From: a virus
IMG/VR virus record: IMGVR_UViG_3300025141_000252
Location: 1-40,101 of that record
DNA length: 40,101 nucleotides
Direction: 5' to 3' (one strand)
Part shown: positions 8,114 through 17,649 of the stretch, in pieces
Layout of the letters: every line of letters starts with the position of its first letter
Position numbering within the stretch: position 1 is the first letter of the stretch
Program-made: the position numbers and the translations under genes
Notes under the pieces: generated by a model
Databases searched by the model: none
Told to the model about the DNA's origin: nothing
Seen by the model: only the letters and a program-made list of their open reading frames with translations

Positions 8114-11100
8114 ATGACTGTACTTCAACGACCCATGTTTATGAACCGAGGCGGTTTGATGCGCCACGATGAGCGCACTATTCGTAATGTTGACGACGAA
8201 ATTTACCGTATTGCGCCCAAGACGCATACCCGTGGTCGAGAACGTATAGCCGCACGGGAAGAATACGCCCGCGATCTTAGAGAAAAAGATTACCTAAGAC
8301 GCCAACTGAACCGCTTGGCTAACGGCGGTCCCCCTATTCCAATGCTCCCGGCTCCCGCACCTGCGGCTCCTATGGCGGCTCCTATGGCAGCTCCTATGGC
8401 AGCTCCTATGGGTCCTCCTCCTGAAGCTCAAGTGCAAATGACCGAAAACGCCGCTGCGCAACAAGGCGAAATGCTAGGCGCGGAATACGTTGATGAAATG
8501 ATGACGGGCATTGATACCGCTGACACTACAGATGAATTAATTGATGCTATACGCGGGAATGACCGCACCTTGCAAGAGCGGTATGACGAGCTGGCTAACT
8601 TCGTAGGCGAAAGAGATGCGTCGGCTACGCCTGAATCTGTGTTAACGCTGGTGCAGCCTACCATTATGATGACGGAGCAAGGCGCGATGGACTCCGGCGT
8701 CGGGGAATTGATGCAGGGAATTGCTGGCGAAGTTGAAATGGAAACCGAGATGGGCGCACCAACGCCCATGGGTCAGGGCGTGGGCGAGTTAATGATGGAT
8801 GCTTCGGTGCAAGAAGTAGTTCCTGAAATGAATCGGGGCGGTCCTGTTCAACATTTTCAGGGGGGCGGAGCTTCGCTTTATAATCCACAGAGGGTAGGTC
8901 AAAACGTTCTTGCCCAGTACATGGATTTAGGCGCTCCCGCTACGGAAGACCAGTTTTCCGAAATGGTTGAATCTAGAATGCCGATTTATCAGCGCCTATT
9001 AGGAGATACTTCGGACACTAAACGCGACCTTCAAACCAAGCTTTATTTTGATATGGCTACGGCGGGTTTAAATCTGGCTTCGGGTGTTGATCCCCGTACA
9101 GGTCAATCCATGACCGGAAGACCTCTAGCTTCTCAAATAGCGTCTGCTGCTCAACCTCTGGCGGCAAGTGCTGCAAGCGGAGCGAAAGAAATGCGAAACA
9201 TAGAGCGGGCTGCTGCCGCAGGAGCTTTACAGTCTGCGGAGTCCGCCGAAGCTGCCCGTATTGCGGCCGAACGCGGCGCACGGGCGCAACTCCTTGGCGG
9301 GGCTATAGATTTAACCCAAGACCGGGAAGGTACGTTGTTAAGGGGCGCCCTTGAAAAAGATTTACAACAGAGTTCTCAAGAACACGCTACTAATCTGGCT
9401 CAAATGGAAGACACCTTACGGCGAGATCTTAATAGCGACAATAACCGTGCTGCGATGGAGCGGCTCAGAGCCAAAGGCGTAATAGATTCTAGACATATAG
9501 ACGAACGCGGCGAATGGACCATAGATCTTCAGGACGATGCTCAAGTCCAACAATTGTTAATGGATGACCGTTTAACACAGCGAGAGAGCGACTTTTTACA
9601 AAGAAACATTGACGCTAATTTAGAATTAAGAAGGATCGTAGAAGAGGGGCTTAATGCACGTCAGGCGTCCGTATTAGAAAACGAACTTATACGACAAGGT
9701 AACCGCCTTACTCACCAAATGATCTTATTTCAAGATGGTCAGAGAGAAGCGGCGCGACAGTTTGATACGAACATGGCGCGTTTGATGGACAACGATAAGT
9801 TTGCAGAATGGCTGGCTGAAAAAGGCGTGGATTTAAGTCTTGACCAGTTACGAGAAATGGAGCGGCAACGTGAAGCAACAGTGGGCGGTTACGGTACAAG
9901 TGCGTTCAGTTGGATGCCAATTATCGGGGGTATGCTAGAAGATAGCGCGTTGCAAATGGATCTTGAGGAACGACAGTTTTTAGAAAACTTACAAACGCAA
10001 CAACTTAATTTACAACAAGCGCAGTTCCTTGATTTACGCGAGATGCGAAATGCCCAGCAAAGATTAGCGGAAATTGTAGAAAACAACAGAGCTATGCACG
10101 AAGCCGGTAGACTCGACCTTGACAGATTTACGGAAATTATTAATGGCGCTAAAACTTTGCAGACGGATTACAGCAAACTTTTTGGTAGCAGTCAGGAAGC
10201 AATTATGCGCGGCTTATTAACTGATCCTGCGCTTCTACAAGGTTATGGTGAGGGTACACTTTCCGAAGCGCAAACTAATATGGTTGATAGTATTCTTGAG
10301 CAGATTACTCGTCCAGTTACTACTTTTGATCCTTACACTGGCCGTACTACTACAGAAAGCCCTGCTTTAACTCGAAGTGTCTGGCAAGCTATTGAAAACA
10401 GATCAAGAAACTTAGGTCCGGCGGGCGTTCCTTTTTTAGATCCTTCCGCTGACACCGGTTATGCCAAAGGGGGCGCTGTGGCTAAGTTTCAGCTAGGTGG
10501 ACCCACTGGTTATTCCGCTTTAGATGAACGATTAGGTGTAAGCGCAGAACAACGCAGTCAAGAACCTTCGGCTACACCGGGTTTAATCGTAGACGAGATG
10601 GTAGATGTAGACCAAGCCACTGGTATCCTCTCGGGTCCAATGAGGGCCGTAAACACCGGAACCGAAATTTATAAAGATGTAACCGGGCGGGGGCCGGGTT
10701 TAGCTTTTCCCAATGTTACCCGAGGTGGCGAACAATTAACGGCAATTGCAAACATGACTCAACGGTTTATTAGAGATTCCGTGGCCGGACGGCCTTTAGC
10801 TATGGAAGTAGAAGCACTGGCAAAAGAAATTGCTCAACCGGGAATGTTTGTTGGGGATGAAAGGAGCTTGATAAAACTGCAAACGATGCGTAACCAACTT
10901 TTAGAAATTCAAAATCTTGCCACTAGTATGCTTGAACGCCCGGAAGGTTTTGACCAAAGAACCATTATCGGGGCGCGTGAGGATTTAGTACAGCTTGCAC
11001 CTTTAATTGAAAACTATGATGCACTTATCGACGCTTACGAAATAGGCACCGGAAAGCGAGACAAGCCTGATCCGGCCATGTTTGAAAGAGGTCTGGGTAA

Positions 11101-11290
11101 CGCGCAGGGCAGCGCGGCCGGTTATGCAGGGGCACCTCTTGAAATGATGCGTGAGAATCCGGTGTTGGCTGCTGCTCTTCCCCGACCCCCCACTGGCAAA
11201 AACCTTAATGTGTTGGGGTACGATACAGGGGTAGATACTTCCATGATCATGGCTAATCAAGGCGGACCCATAACCCGAAGGCGTTCTTAA
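8114..11290 (+). CDS. Giant virion protein with repeated 'NRGG/KGG' motifs and coiled coils
   Basis: 1058 residues of unknown family. The N-terminus has MNRGGLMR (10-17), a basic/acidic helical stretch, then a four-copy APMA repeat; about 239-252 read MNRGGPVQHFQGGG; the centre (300-690) is long charged helix, probably coiled coil; about residue 783 a second KGGAVAKFQLGG element occurs, and the very C-terminus is NQGGPITRRRS. These short GG modules look like repeated docking or linker elements. The downstream gene starts on its stop (TAATG). Likely an internal or tail-associated structural protein; no enzymatic motif is seen. Size and context fit T7-type core proteins only loosely. Confidence 0.65.
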   Translation: MTVLQRPMFMNRGGLMRHDERTIRNVDDEIYRIAPKTHTRGRERIAAREEYARDLREKDYLRRQLNRLANGGPPIPMLPAPAPAAPMAAPMAAPMAAPMGPPPEAQVQMTENAAAQQGEMLGAEYVDEMMTGIDTADTTDELIDAIRGNDRTLQERYDELANFVGERDASATPESVLTLVQPTIMMTEQGAMDSGVGELMQGIAGEVEMETEMGAPTPMGQGVGELMMDASVQEVVPEMNRGGPVQHFQGGGASLYNPQRVGQNVLAQYMDLGAPATEDQFSEMVESRMPIYQRLLGDTSDTKRDLQTKLYFDMATAGLNLASGVDPRTGQSMTGRPLASQIASAAQPLAASAASGAKEMRNIERAAAAGALQSAESAEAARIAAERGARAQLLGGAIDLTQDREGTLLRGALEKDLQQSSQEHATNLAQMEDTLRRDLNSDNNRAAMERLRAKGVIDSRHIDERGEWTIDLQDDAQVQQLLMDDRLTQRESDFLQRNIDANLELRRIVEEGLNARQASVLENELIRQGNRLTHQMILFQDGQREAARQFDTNMARLMDNDKFAEWLAEKGVDLSLDQLREMERQREATVGGYGTSAFSWMPIIGGMLEDSALQMDLEERQFLENLQTQQLNLQQAQFLDLREMRNAQQRLAEIVENNRAMHEAGRLDLDRFTEIINGAKTLQTDYSKLFGSSQEAIMRGLLTDPALLQGYGEGTLSEAQTNMVDSILEQITRPVTTFDPYTGRTTTESPALTRSVWQAIENRSRNLGPAGVPFLDPSADTGYAKGGAVAKFQLGGPTGYSALDERLGVSAEQRSQEPSATPGLIVDEMVDVDQATGILSGPMRAVNTGTEIYKDVTGRGPGLAFPNVTRGGEQLTAIANMTQRFIRDSVAGRPLAMEVEALAKEIAQPGMFVGDERSLIKLQTMRNQLLEIQNLATSMLERPEGFDQRTIIGAREDLVQLAPLIENYDALIDAYEIGTGKRDKPDPAMFERGLGNAQGSAAGYAGAPLEMMRENPVLAAALPRPPTGKNLNVLGYDTGVDTSMIMANQGGPITRRRS
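8363..8410 (+). repeat. 4 x 12-bp in-frame tandem repeat (Ala-Ala-Pro-Met)
   Basis: Four consecutive 12-base units GCGGCTCCTATG / GCAGCTCCTATG encode (A)APM repeats in a Pro/Ala/Met-rich linker. Units differ only at one wobble base (GCG in the first two, GCA in the last two), indicating recent slippage-type expansion. Confidence 0.9.
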
Positions 11291-14200
11291 TGGCTTCTCC
11301 TTTCGATAACAATCCGCAGCTTCAATATGACCTCCGCGAAGCACAAATTGCCGGACTTTCTGAAGCTGACATAGCTCAATATGCCGCTGGTCGGCGTAAC
11401 TATGATTACGAAGGCGCACGTCGCGCTGGCCTTAGTGATGCCGACATTATTCGCCACAACATAGCTAATGTAAGCGAAGCAGGTGGATGGGGGGCATTTA
11501 CCCAAGAAGCTGTTCCGGCGGCACTTACCGCTCCGGCCGTAGGCTATGGCATGGCAAAAGGTTTTCAGGCGGGTTTAGCCCTTCCCATACCGTATTTACC
11601 AGCTAGATTTGGCGCCGCTATTTTAGGGGCGTTAGCGGGAGGAGCTATTCCTGCGACCATAGGTGCCAGTGTTACTGAAGAAGTAAAAGAACGCGCAGGG
11701 CTGGGAGGTCAGTATGTGCCGTCCGCTCAAAAGGGTGCATTAGCTGGCGAAACTTTTGGTTTTGTTTCAGGTTTTGGCTTACCCACAGTAGCGCGAGGCG
11801 CGGCCGCTAAGTTGGCAGGAACTAAGCTAGGTAGTGCGTTAGGTGTAAAACCGTTAGGCCCTCAAGTAGCTTTAGCGGGCGACGACATATTTCTTCAAAC
11901 TGGCGCAAAACCCGTGGATTTAGGCTCTTCGCTATTTTTACAAAGCGCGGTTAGCAATCCCGGGATGTCTCAAGGTTTTGGAAGATGGTTAAAAAAAGCC
12001 GAAGGCAAATTAACCACAAGCCGCGCACGAAGATTAGCTGGTCCCGGGAGTGCCTTAGCTTTTGATGTAGGGATTGCCGGAGGCGCCGCCCTTGGACGGG
12101 GCGCCGCTGAAGCCGCTGATCCGGGCAATGTTTTACTTGGCGTAGCTGGTGAAATCCTCGGCGGTATGTTTAATACAGCAAGCCTTCTTAACATGGCAGG
12201 GGGCAGTTTAAAGAATTTAGGGTCCCGGGCATGGGGCGTTGTACAACCCGGGGCAGCGGCCGACGAAGGTCGCGTAGTTAAAGCTCTTCAACGCATGGTA
12301 GATGATATTGATGACGCTATCGTAGCGGGTGCGCCCACAGACCCCAAAACCGGCCTTCCAGACAAGAAGGCTGTAGAACACATACGCATTAATACCCAGA
12401 ACATTATTGACGAGTTAGAGGCAGCAGATCCCGCTATTTTTGGCGCCTTAGATCCCAAAACTGGGGGCTGGGTCGGTGGTGCCGGAAGACCCCCCAAGCT
12501 CAACGCCGCAGAAAAAACTAATTCTCAGTTAATGCGTCTTTTAGGCGCTACCTTGATGGGTCTGAGAGGCGGTTCTGAGACAGAGGCTTTAAAAAGAGGC
12601 GTTGTTGCTCAATCGCAAGAATTTATGGAAGACATGGGTGCGATACTGGATAACTTATCGCTTATAGAGAACCCTGCTCTAATGAGTGAAGTAAGTCTTG
12701 CAAAAGAAAATACCTTTAAAAAATTGTTAGAAGGTGTTCTCAATGCGCATACGCTAAAGGCCATCGACATTGCTAATAAAATTGGCAGCAGGGGGGAAGC
12801 GCGAAGAAAAACTCTTCAAGTAACCGGTGCCACTCCTGAAGACACTCGTTTTATTGCAGGAGGGGAATTCTTTTCGAGTCCTACAGACGCTGCTCAAACC
12901 ATTATTAATACCGTTACGCGGGCCAGTGATGAATCGCGCAAAATAGAAAACGCCTTATGGAAACAGGTCGATAAAAAGATAGAAGTGCCAATCAACAACA
13001 TTATAAAGTTTTGGGATGAAAAAACTAATCCTGAAGTGGGGGGAACGGAAGCCGCCGAAAAATTATATATTCCTTTTGTAAAACAATGGATTAATGAACG
13101 CAAAGCGCCTCTCGAAGAAGCTTTGGCGCCGTTGCGTAAAAGACGGGACGTTTTGCAAAAAGACATTACAAAAGCCAGCAAAAACCTTGAAAGCGCAAAA
13201 AAACGGTTGGCAAAGAAACCCGACGACGTCTATACCCAACGTCAAGTAGAGCGGTATGAAGATATATTAAAAGAAGGAGGCTATCCGAAATATGGTGGAG
13301 AAACTGGACGGCAAAGGTTGAACCGGATTCAAGCCGAGATTGACGAACTGGAACGTGGAGCAAAGGCCACGATGGGCCAACTTCAGGAGTTTCGATCCCA
13401 AATGTTACTTAATTCTCGCGTTAAGGACCCTACTACTGCGGGGGCAGCTCAACCGGGTTTTTATAGCAAGATGGCGGAAAAAGCTCTTGATGACATGGCT
13501 CCCGAAGATAACCCCAATTTAAATTTAACTGGCGCACAACGGATTAAATACAATAATGCCCGGGCTTTTTCTAGAGCGTTTAATGACGTTTTTACAAGAG
13601 CTTACGGGGGCGAATTGTTGCGAACACAGGCGACAGGTGCAGATCGCCTAACCCCCGAACAGTTAGCCAATCAACTAATTACTAGCGCAGGAAATGAAAC
13701 CGCTGCACGTTTTACCCAATTGAATAATGCCATGGATTTTATAATCCAACGGCAACCCGATCCCACGCTTAAAGCAGAAATGCGGGCACTTAAAAAATAC
13801 GATTTGAGAGGCGCTACAGATATTATCTTGCGCGATATTCTAAGTAAAAAAGTAATTGATCCTGTAACCGATCAAATAAGACCCGCACCTTTAGCAAGAG
13901 CTTTACGGGACTACGAAGAAGTTTTTCAGGTGCCGGGAATGAATCGCGTAAAACTAGATTTACAGGATGCCAAAAAAGCACAGCTTTATTTAAACCGGGT
14001 AAAACGAGATGTCAGGAAAGCCGGTTACACCCCAGAAGCGGAGGGTATCCCGGGTGACGTAAGGATCGAAGTAACAGGGCCGAGGCGTAAAGGAAGCTTT
14101 GAAGTACCTTTAATTGCACAACGGGGCAAAGACATAGACGCTTTTCGGGTGTTTCTTGACAACCAAGAAAACCCCACTCAGGAAATTCTTACTCTCAAGA

Positions 14201-15177
14201 AAACTACGAACCCTGAAAGAGCCTTTCGGGGTTTAATCCAATTAGTGCGTAGTGGAAACCGCGAAGTTAAAGGAAATGCTGTTGAAGGCTTACGACAAGT
14301 TATTATGGACGCGGCTGTTGAAAATTCTCGTCGAACTGCGGCAGGGCCTTTACGCGGGACCATTGATTTTTTTAAATTTAACGAGTTTTTAAATACCCCC
14401 TTGGGAGTAGGTAAAAAATCAATTTCTTTGCGGGAATTACTAAAAAACGAAAAAGTTATTACAGACCAAGAATTTAATGATCTGGCTACTCTTACCGATT
14501 ATGGACAACGCACTGAACGCTTCCTTCAAGGCGGCGACGACCCCGATCAAATAATTGATGATATTCTGCACAGCGGTTCACTGTTGGTCGCAGCAGCGGG
14601 CAGAGCAGCGGGTGCCACGTTTTTTAGTAAAGCTTTAGACAGGCTCTATGGCGCCATCGGGATAGGAGGAGTACGCAACGCGGCTTTAGTTGAAGCGCAA
14701 CTCGGCGCAACTCTTGCTGGAAAATATTTGGACCAACTACCGGGCCAAGCGATGGAAGCAATTTTGTTTGAAAGCTTTAAAGACCCTAAAAAAATGGCGG
14801 CTTTAATGAAAAAAATACGCAACCCAGCCGATGTGAGACGTTTTCACGGAATGCAGCGCCCTATTTTAGAAAGCATTATAGGCTTAGAGGGTTATCGAGA
14901 AATATCTGAACGGATCGCTGACGATAGATTCTTTGAAGAAGAAACTGAAACCGTAGAACCGATGCCGGTAGCACAAGCGCCTACACCACGACCCAGTGCG
15001 CCTCTGGTAGACCCTACCCCGGCACCACTACCTGTCGCCCCTACTCCACCGCCCCCGGCCCCCAGACAGGAACCGGTTGCTTCGCCTTCGACGCGATCTC
15101 AATATGCCGCTATGTTCCCTTACGATACCGCTAGTGAAATTATTCGAGGACAGGAAGGTATCGCTTCTTTGGTTTAA
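11290..15177 (+). CDS. Giant internal virion protein, probable DNA-ejection/core protein
   Basis: 1295 residues, the largest gene in the window. The N-terminus holds two copies of a short helical repeat (AQIAGLSEADIAQYAA at 18-33, ARRAGLSDADIIRHNI at 43-58). Residues about 80-125 are a hydrophobic Ala/Gly-rich stretch with several possible membrane-penetrating helices. The middle and C-terminal parts are long, charged, mostly helical (coiled coil near 600-690), and the end is Pro-rich before YPYDTASEIIRGQEG. This layout resembles T7 gp16-type and other ejected proteins, but no transglycosylase or other catalytic motif is visible. It ends the giant-gene operon; no terminator follows before two small genes. 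Confidence 0.65.
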   Translation: MASPFDNNPQLQYDLREAQIAGLSEADIAQYAAGRRNYDYEGARRAGLSDADIIRHNIANVSEAGGWGAFTQEAVPAALTAPAVGYGMAKGFQAGLALPIPYLPARFGAAILGALAGGAIPATIGASVTEEVKERAGLGGQYVPSAQKGALAGETFGFVSGFGLPTVARGAAAKLAGTKLGSALGVKPLGPQVALAGDDIFLQTGAKPVDLGSSLFLQSAVSNPGMSQGFGRWLKKAEGKLTTSRARRLAGPGSALAFDVGIAGGAALGRGAAEAADPGNVLLGVAGEILGGMFNTASLLNMAGGSLKNLGSRAWGVVQPGAAADEGRVVKALQRMVDDIDDAIVAGAPTDPKTGLPDKKAVEHIRINTQNIIDELEAADPAIFGALDPKTGGWVGGAGRPPKLNAAEKTNSQLMRLLGATLMGLRGGSETEALKRGVVAQSQEFMEDMGAILDNLSLIENPALMSEVSLAKENTFKKLLEGVLNAHTLKAIDIANKIGSRGEARRKTLQVTGATPEDTRFIAGGEFFSSPTDAAQTIINTVTRASDESRKIENALWKQVDKKIEVPINNIIKFWDEKTNPEVGGTEAAEKLYIPFVKQWINERKAPLEEALAPLRKRRDVLQKDITKASKNLESAKKRLAKKPDDVYTQRQVERYEDILKEGGYPKYGGETGRQRLNRIQAEIDELERGAKATMGQLQEFRSQMLLNSRVKDPTTAGAAQPGFYSKMAEKALDDMAPEDNPNLNLTGAQRIKYNNARAFSRAFNDVFTRAYGGELLRTQATGADRLTPEQLANQLITSAGNETAARFTQLNNAMDFIIQRQPDPTLKAEMRALKKYDLRGATDIILRDILSKKVIDPVTDQIRPAPLARALRDYEEVFQVPGMNRVKLDLQDAKKAQLYLNRVKRDVRKAGYTPEAEGIPGDVRIEVTGPRRKGSFEVPLIAQRGKDIDAFRVFLDNQENPTQEILTLKKTTNPERAFRGLIQLVRSGNREVKGNAVEGLRQVIMDAAVENSRRTAAGPLRGTIDFFKFNEFLNTPLGVGKKSISLRELLKNEKVITDQEFNDLATLTDYGQRTERFLQGGDDPDQIIDDILHSGSLLVAAAGRAAGATFFSKALDRLYGAIGIGGVRNAALVEAQLGATLAGKYLDQLPGQAMEAILFESFKDPKKMAALMKKIRNPADVRRFHGMQRPILESIIGLEGYREISERIADDRFFEEETETVEPMPVAQAPTPRPSAPLVDPTPAPLPVAPTPPPPAPRQEPVASPSTRSQYAAMFPYDTASEIIRGQEGIASLV

Positions 15178-15203
15178 CTAACTTAACTTGAGTGAGGTTT
15201 GTC

Positions 15204-15389
15204 GTGGCAGACAAAAAATGGATTCAAAAAGCAATCAAAAAGCCCGGTGCGCTGCGTAAAGCGGCTGGAGTCAAAAAAGGCCAGAAAATTCCGGCCAAGA
15301 AATTAAACAAGCTTGCCAAGCAAAAAGGCGTGACCGGCCAACGTGCCCGTCTGGCTAAAACCTTGGGCAAAATGCGTAAGAAAAAATAG
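15204..15389 (+). CDS. Very basic small protein, histone-like
   Basis: 61 residues with 19 Lys and 4 Arg and almost no acidic residues (MADKKWIQKAIKKPGALRKA...GKMRKKK). GTG at 15204 is preferred over GTG at 15192 because GAGG sits 6 bases upstream. Small proteins beginning with ..WIQKAIKKPGALRKxxGVKKGxKIP are frequent in large tailed phages. Strong charge suggests nucleic-acid binding, for example DNA condensation in the capsid; function unproven. Confidence 0.75.
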   Translation: MADKKWIQKAIKKPGALRKAAGVKKGQKIPAKKLNKLAKQKGVTGQRARLAKTLGKMRKKK

Positions 15390-15405
15390 ACCCCTCAAGA
15401 ATGAC

Positions 15406-15567
15406 GTGAACGAAATAAAAATTAAAATTAGCGGCAACGAAGCCATGATCTTTTTAGATCGTCTTGCTCAGATCGAAGCCGACTTAGAAGAATGCGTAGC
15501 GTACATTCGAGAATTAAAAGAGAGTCAGACCAGCCAGCCTCGAAAATCTTCCCCTAAAACGGTTTGA
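15406..15567 (+). CDS. Small hypothetical helical protein
   Basis: A 53-residue frame from GTG at 15406 (MNEIKIKISGNEAMIFLDRL...ECVAYIRELKE) with a beta-strand then a charged helix. Its last 43 bases overlap the end of the minus-strand SNF2 helicase gene, so the two operons converge without a terminator between them. The ribosome site is weak. No family recognised; real coding is likely but not certain. Confidence 0.5.
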   Translation: MNEIKIKISGNEAMIFLDRLAQIEADLEECVAYIRELKESQTSQPRKSSPKTV

Positions 15568-16982
15568 GCAAGGTTTATCTTGTTGCGTAGTGCTTCTAAG
15601 ATGCGCTCGTCAATCGTGTCTGGACTCACCAAATCAATATATGTGACCGATTTCTCCTGCCCGATACGATGCGCCCGATCCTCAGACTGTAGCCGGGACT
15701 CTAAATCGTAGCTGTTGTTGTAATAAATCACCGTGTTAGCCGCTGTCAGGGTAATACCATAACCACCTGTTTTAGGGTGACCAACAAAAAACCGTAACGG
15801 TGAATCTTCTTTTTGAAACTCCACGACAATATTCTGACGGTCATCCTGTGGGGTCGGACCATGATAAGTTGCCACGCTGTCTTCCCCGTACACCCCAGCT
15901 ATGGCTTCACGGATCATTTCAATATCGTGCGTGTAGGTAGCCCAGATTAACGCCTTTCCCGACACCTCTTCGATAACTTCCATAAGCTGCGTCAAGCGAT
16001 TGTTCTTTAAAGTCTGAATAGGCGCATCTTCATCTGGTTTAATAAAGCCGCAAGTGATTTGTTGTAAACGCATAATTTGCGTCAAAATACTGGCAGTAGT
16101 TACCATCTCCCCGTTATCTAAACGTACCAAGGCCAGCTCTTTCATCTGATGATAGGCTTTGCGTTGTTCGTCAGTTAAGGGAACATTACGCCGGGTATAA
16201 ATTTTATCGGGTAGATCAAGACACTCTTCTTTGAGAACTCGGCACGTAAATCTTTCCAGTTTGTTGCCTAGCTCATCTAGGCGTCTGTACCCCATCAAGT
16301 GCGGATAATGACCGCCGCCCGGTCTGGGCCTTCGCTGCATAACCGCGTACCGCGCTTGGAAGGCAAAAAAATTGTCATACCCCAAGGCTTTGTTGGCTAA
16401 AAAATCGCACTGACTAAACAGATCCAAGGGACTCTTGGTAATGGGACTGCCTGTTAACACCCGTCGATACTTGGCCTGACGCCCACACTTCACCACCGCT
16501 TTAGTTCTTGCGCTTTTTCGATTCTTAATAGTAGTGGATTCATCTACCACCATCATTGAGTTGGGATTCAATTCCAGAAACCGCAAGGCCGTACTCTGAC
16601 CTTTTTGCGTGGACAAAGCTTCGACGTTCATCACAAGGAATGCCAACAACTTAGTCTTGCGATTTTGGGGAAGGGCAATCGCCGTAATTTCCGTTTTAAA
16701 TTTCTCTGTCCAATTGGGTTGCCAGCGAACAATGGTTCGTTCGATACGATCCGGCAAATGTCTGGGGATCTCTTGCTGTACCCAGTTGTCAAATACCCCT
16801 TTAGGAGCAACTATCAGGACGGTATCTAATTCGCCTTGTTCGTACAATGCGCCAATGCTATCAATCGCTACCTTGGATTTACCTGTGCCCATCTCCATGG
16901 CTAAGAAGTAATAAGGCTTGGCCCACGAGTCTTCCCATGCAGTTTGTTGGTGAGTATAGGGTTGAGTTTTAAATTCATACAT
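15525..16982 (-). CDS. SNF2-family (SF2) DEAD-like helicase/translocase
   Basis: A 485-residue SF2 ATPase of the SNF2 type, which uses ATP to translocate on or remodel duplex DNA. Motif I is MGTGKS (31-36), motif II is DEST (147-150), motif III LTGSP (176-180), motif VI QSEDRAHRIGQ (432-442); the DRAHRIGQ signature is diagnostic of SNF2 proteins. It lacks any extra DNA-binding or nuclease domain, as in the short phage versions. It is the only long minus-strand gene and is divergent from the replication operon, with overlapping promoters in the 91-base gap. A role in phage DNA replication, recombination or transcription switching is inferred. Confidence 0.92.
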   Translation of the reverse strand: MYEFKTQPYTHQQTAWEDSWAKPYYFLAMEMGTGKSKVAIDSIGALYEQGELDTVLIVAPKGVFDNWVQQEIPRHLPDRIERTIVRWQPNWTEKFKTEITAIALPQNRKTKLLAFLVMNVEALSTQKGQSTALRFLELNPNSMMVVDESTTIKNRKSARTKAVVKCGRQAKYRRVLTGSPITKSPLDLFSQCDFLANKALGYDNFFAFQARYAVMQRRPRPGGGHYPHLMGYRRLDELGNKLERFTCRVLKEECLDLPDKIYTRRNVPLTDEQRKAYHQMKELALVRLDNGEMVTTASILTQIMRLQQITCGFIKPDEDAPIQTLKNNRLTQLMEVIEEVSGKALIWATYTHDIEMIREAIAGVYGEDSVATYHGPTPQDDRQNIVVEFQKEDSPLRFFVGHPKTGGYGITLTAANTVIYYNNSYDLESRLQSEDRAHRIGQEKSVTYIDLVSPDTIDERILEALRNKINLAQTVLGEDFRGWLV

Positions 16983-16995
16983 TATTGATAGCCTC

Positions 16996-17035
16996 TTGAC
17001 ATCAGAGAATATATAAGAGAATATGCGGAAGTCAA
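16996..17035. promoter_or_regulatory. Overlapping divergent promoters between SNF2 helicase and replication operon
   Basis: On the minus strand, TTGACT (17030-17035) and TATATT (17008-17013) are separated by 16 bases, a good sigma-70 promoter for the helicase gene. On the plus strand, TTGACA (16996-17001) is a perfect -35, with GAATAT (17019-17024) 17 bases downstream as a weak -10. The region also has a direct repeat AGAGAATAT (17004-17012 and 17016-17024) that could bind a regulator of both directions. Confidence 0.6.
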
Positions 17036-17073
17036 GGGCATAAACGCCCTTTAATCACGATGGAGATCAATGA

Positions 17074-17649
17074 ATGAATGATTTATTGGCAGAAATGGAA
17101 GCAGATAAGGAAGTTGCTTCACAACTGGATAATCTTAGCACGGATGGCTTGGCTACGGTAACGAGTTTGGCGCAAGAGATTGCCGTTTACGAAGAAAAAG
17201 TTACCGATTTAGAAGACAAGCTTAAAGCCGCAAAGGCAAAGCTTATGCAACTTACCGATTACGACCTCCCTGACATAATGCACGAGATCGGCCTCACCGA
17301 TTTTACGCTTGCCGACGGAAGTAAACTTGAAATTAAGCAGACCTATGGCGCCCGGATTCCCGTGGAATACCGAGAGCAAGCTTTTGCTTGGTTAAAGGAA
17401 CACGGGCATGACGACATTATCAAGAATCTTGTTTCGGTTCCTTTCGGACGCGGTGAAGACGGGTCCGCCAATGACTTTATGGAGTTGGCACAGCAACACG
17501 GGTTTTTGCCCGACCAGAAAAAAGAAGTACATCCACAGACGCTAAAAGCGTTCGTCAAAGAACAGCTTACTAAGGGTGAAAGTGTACCCATAGATTTATT
17601 CGGCGTATTCACAGGCCATCGGGCTACGATCAAAAGGGGTAAAAAATGA
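17074..17649 (+). CDS. Coiled-coil replication-operon protein, unknown
   Basis: 191 residues, first gene of the replication operon. Residues 30-62 form a predicted coiled coil (QEIAVYEEKVTDLEDKLKAA) followed by LPDIMHEIGLTDFTLADGSK, an arrangement seen in phage early proteins of unknown role that pair with SSB-like genes. The remainder is mixed alpha/beta with a basic end (HRATIKRGKK). Its stop overlaps the next ATG (ATGA), so it is probably coupled to the SSB-like protein. It could be a recombination mediator or nuclease inhibitor of the Gam type; no motif proves this. Confidence 0.75.
   Translation: MNDLLAEMEADKEVASQLDNLSTDGLATVTSLAQEIAVYEEKVTDLEDKLKAAKAKLMQLTDYDLPDIMHEIGLTDFTLADGSKLEIKQTYGARIPVEYREQAFAWLKEHGHDDIIKNLVSVPFGRGEDGSANDFMELAQQHGFLPDQKKEVHPQTLKAFVKEQLTKGESVPIDLFGVFTGHRATIKRGKK

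Noticed and set aside
15343-15405. N-terminal extension of the small gene at 15406
   Set aside because: It lies inside the basic protein gene in another frame and encodes MPVWLKPWAKCVRK-type shadow sequence.
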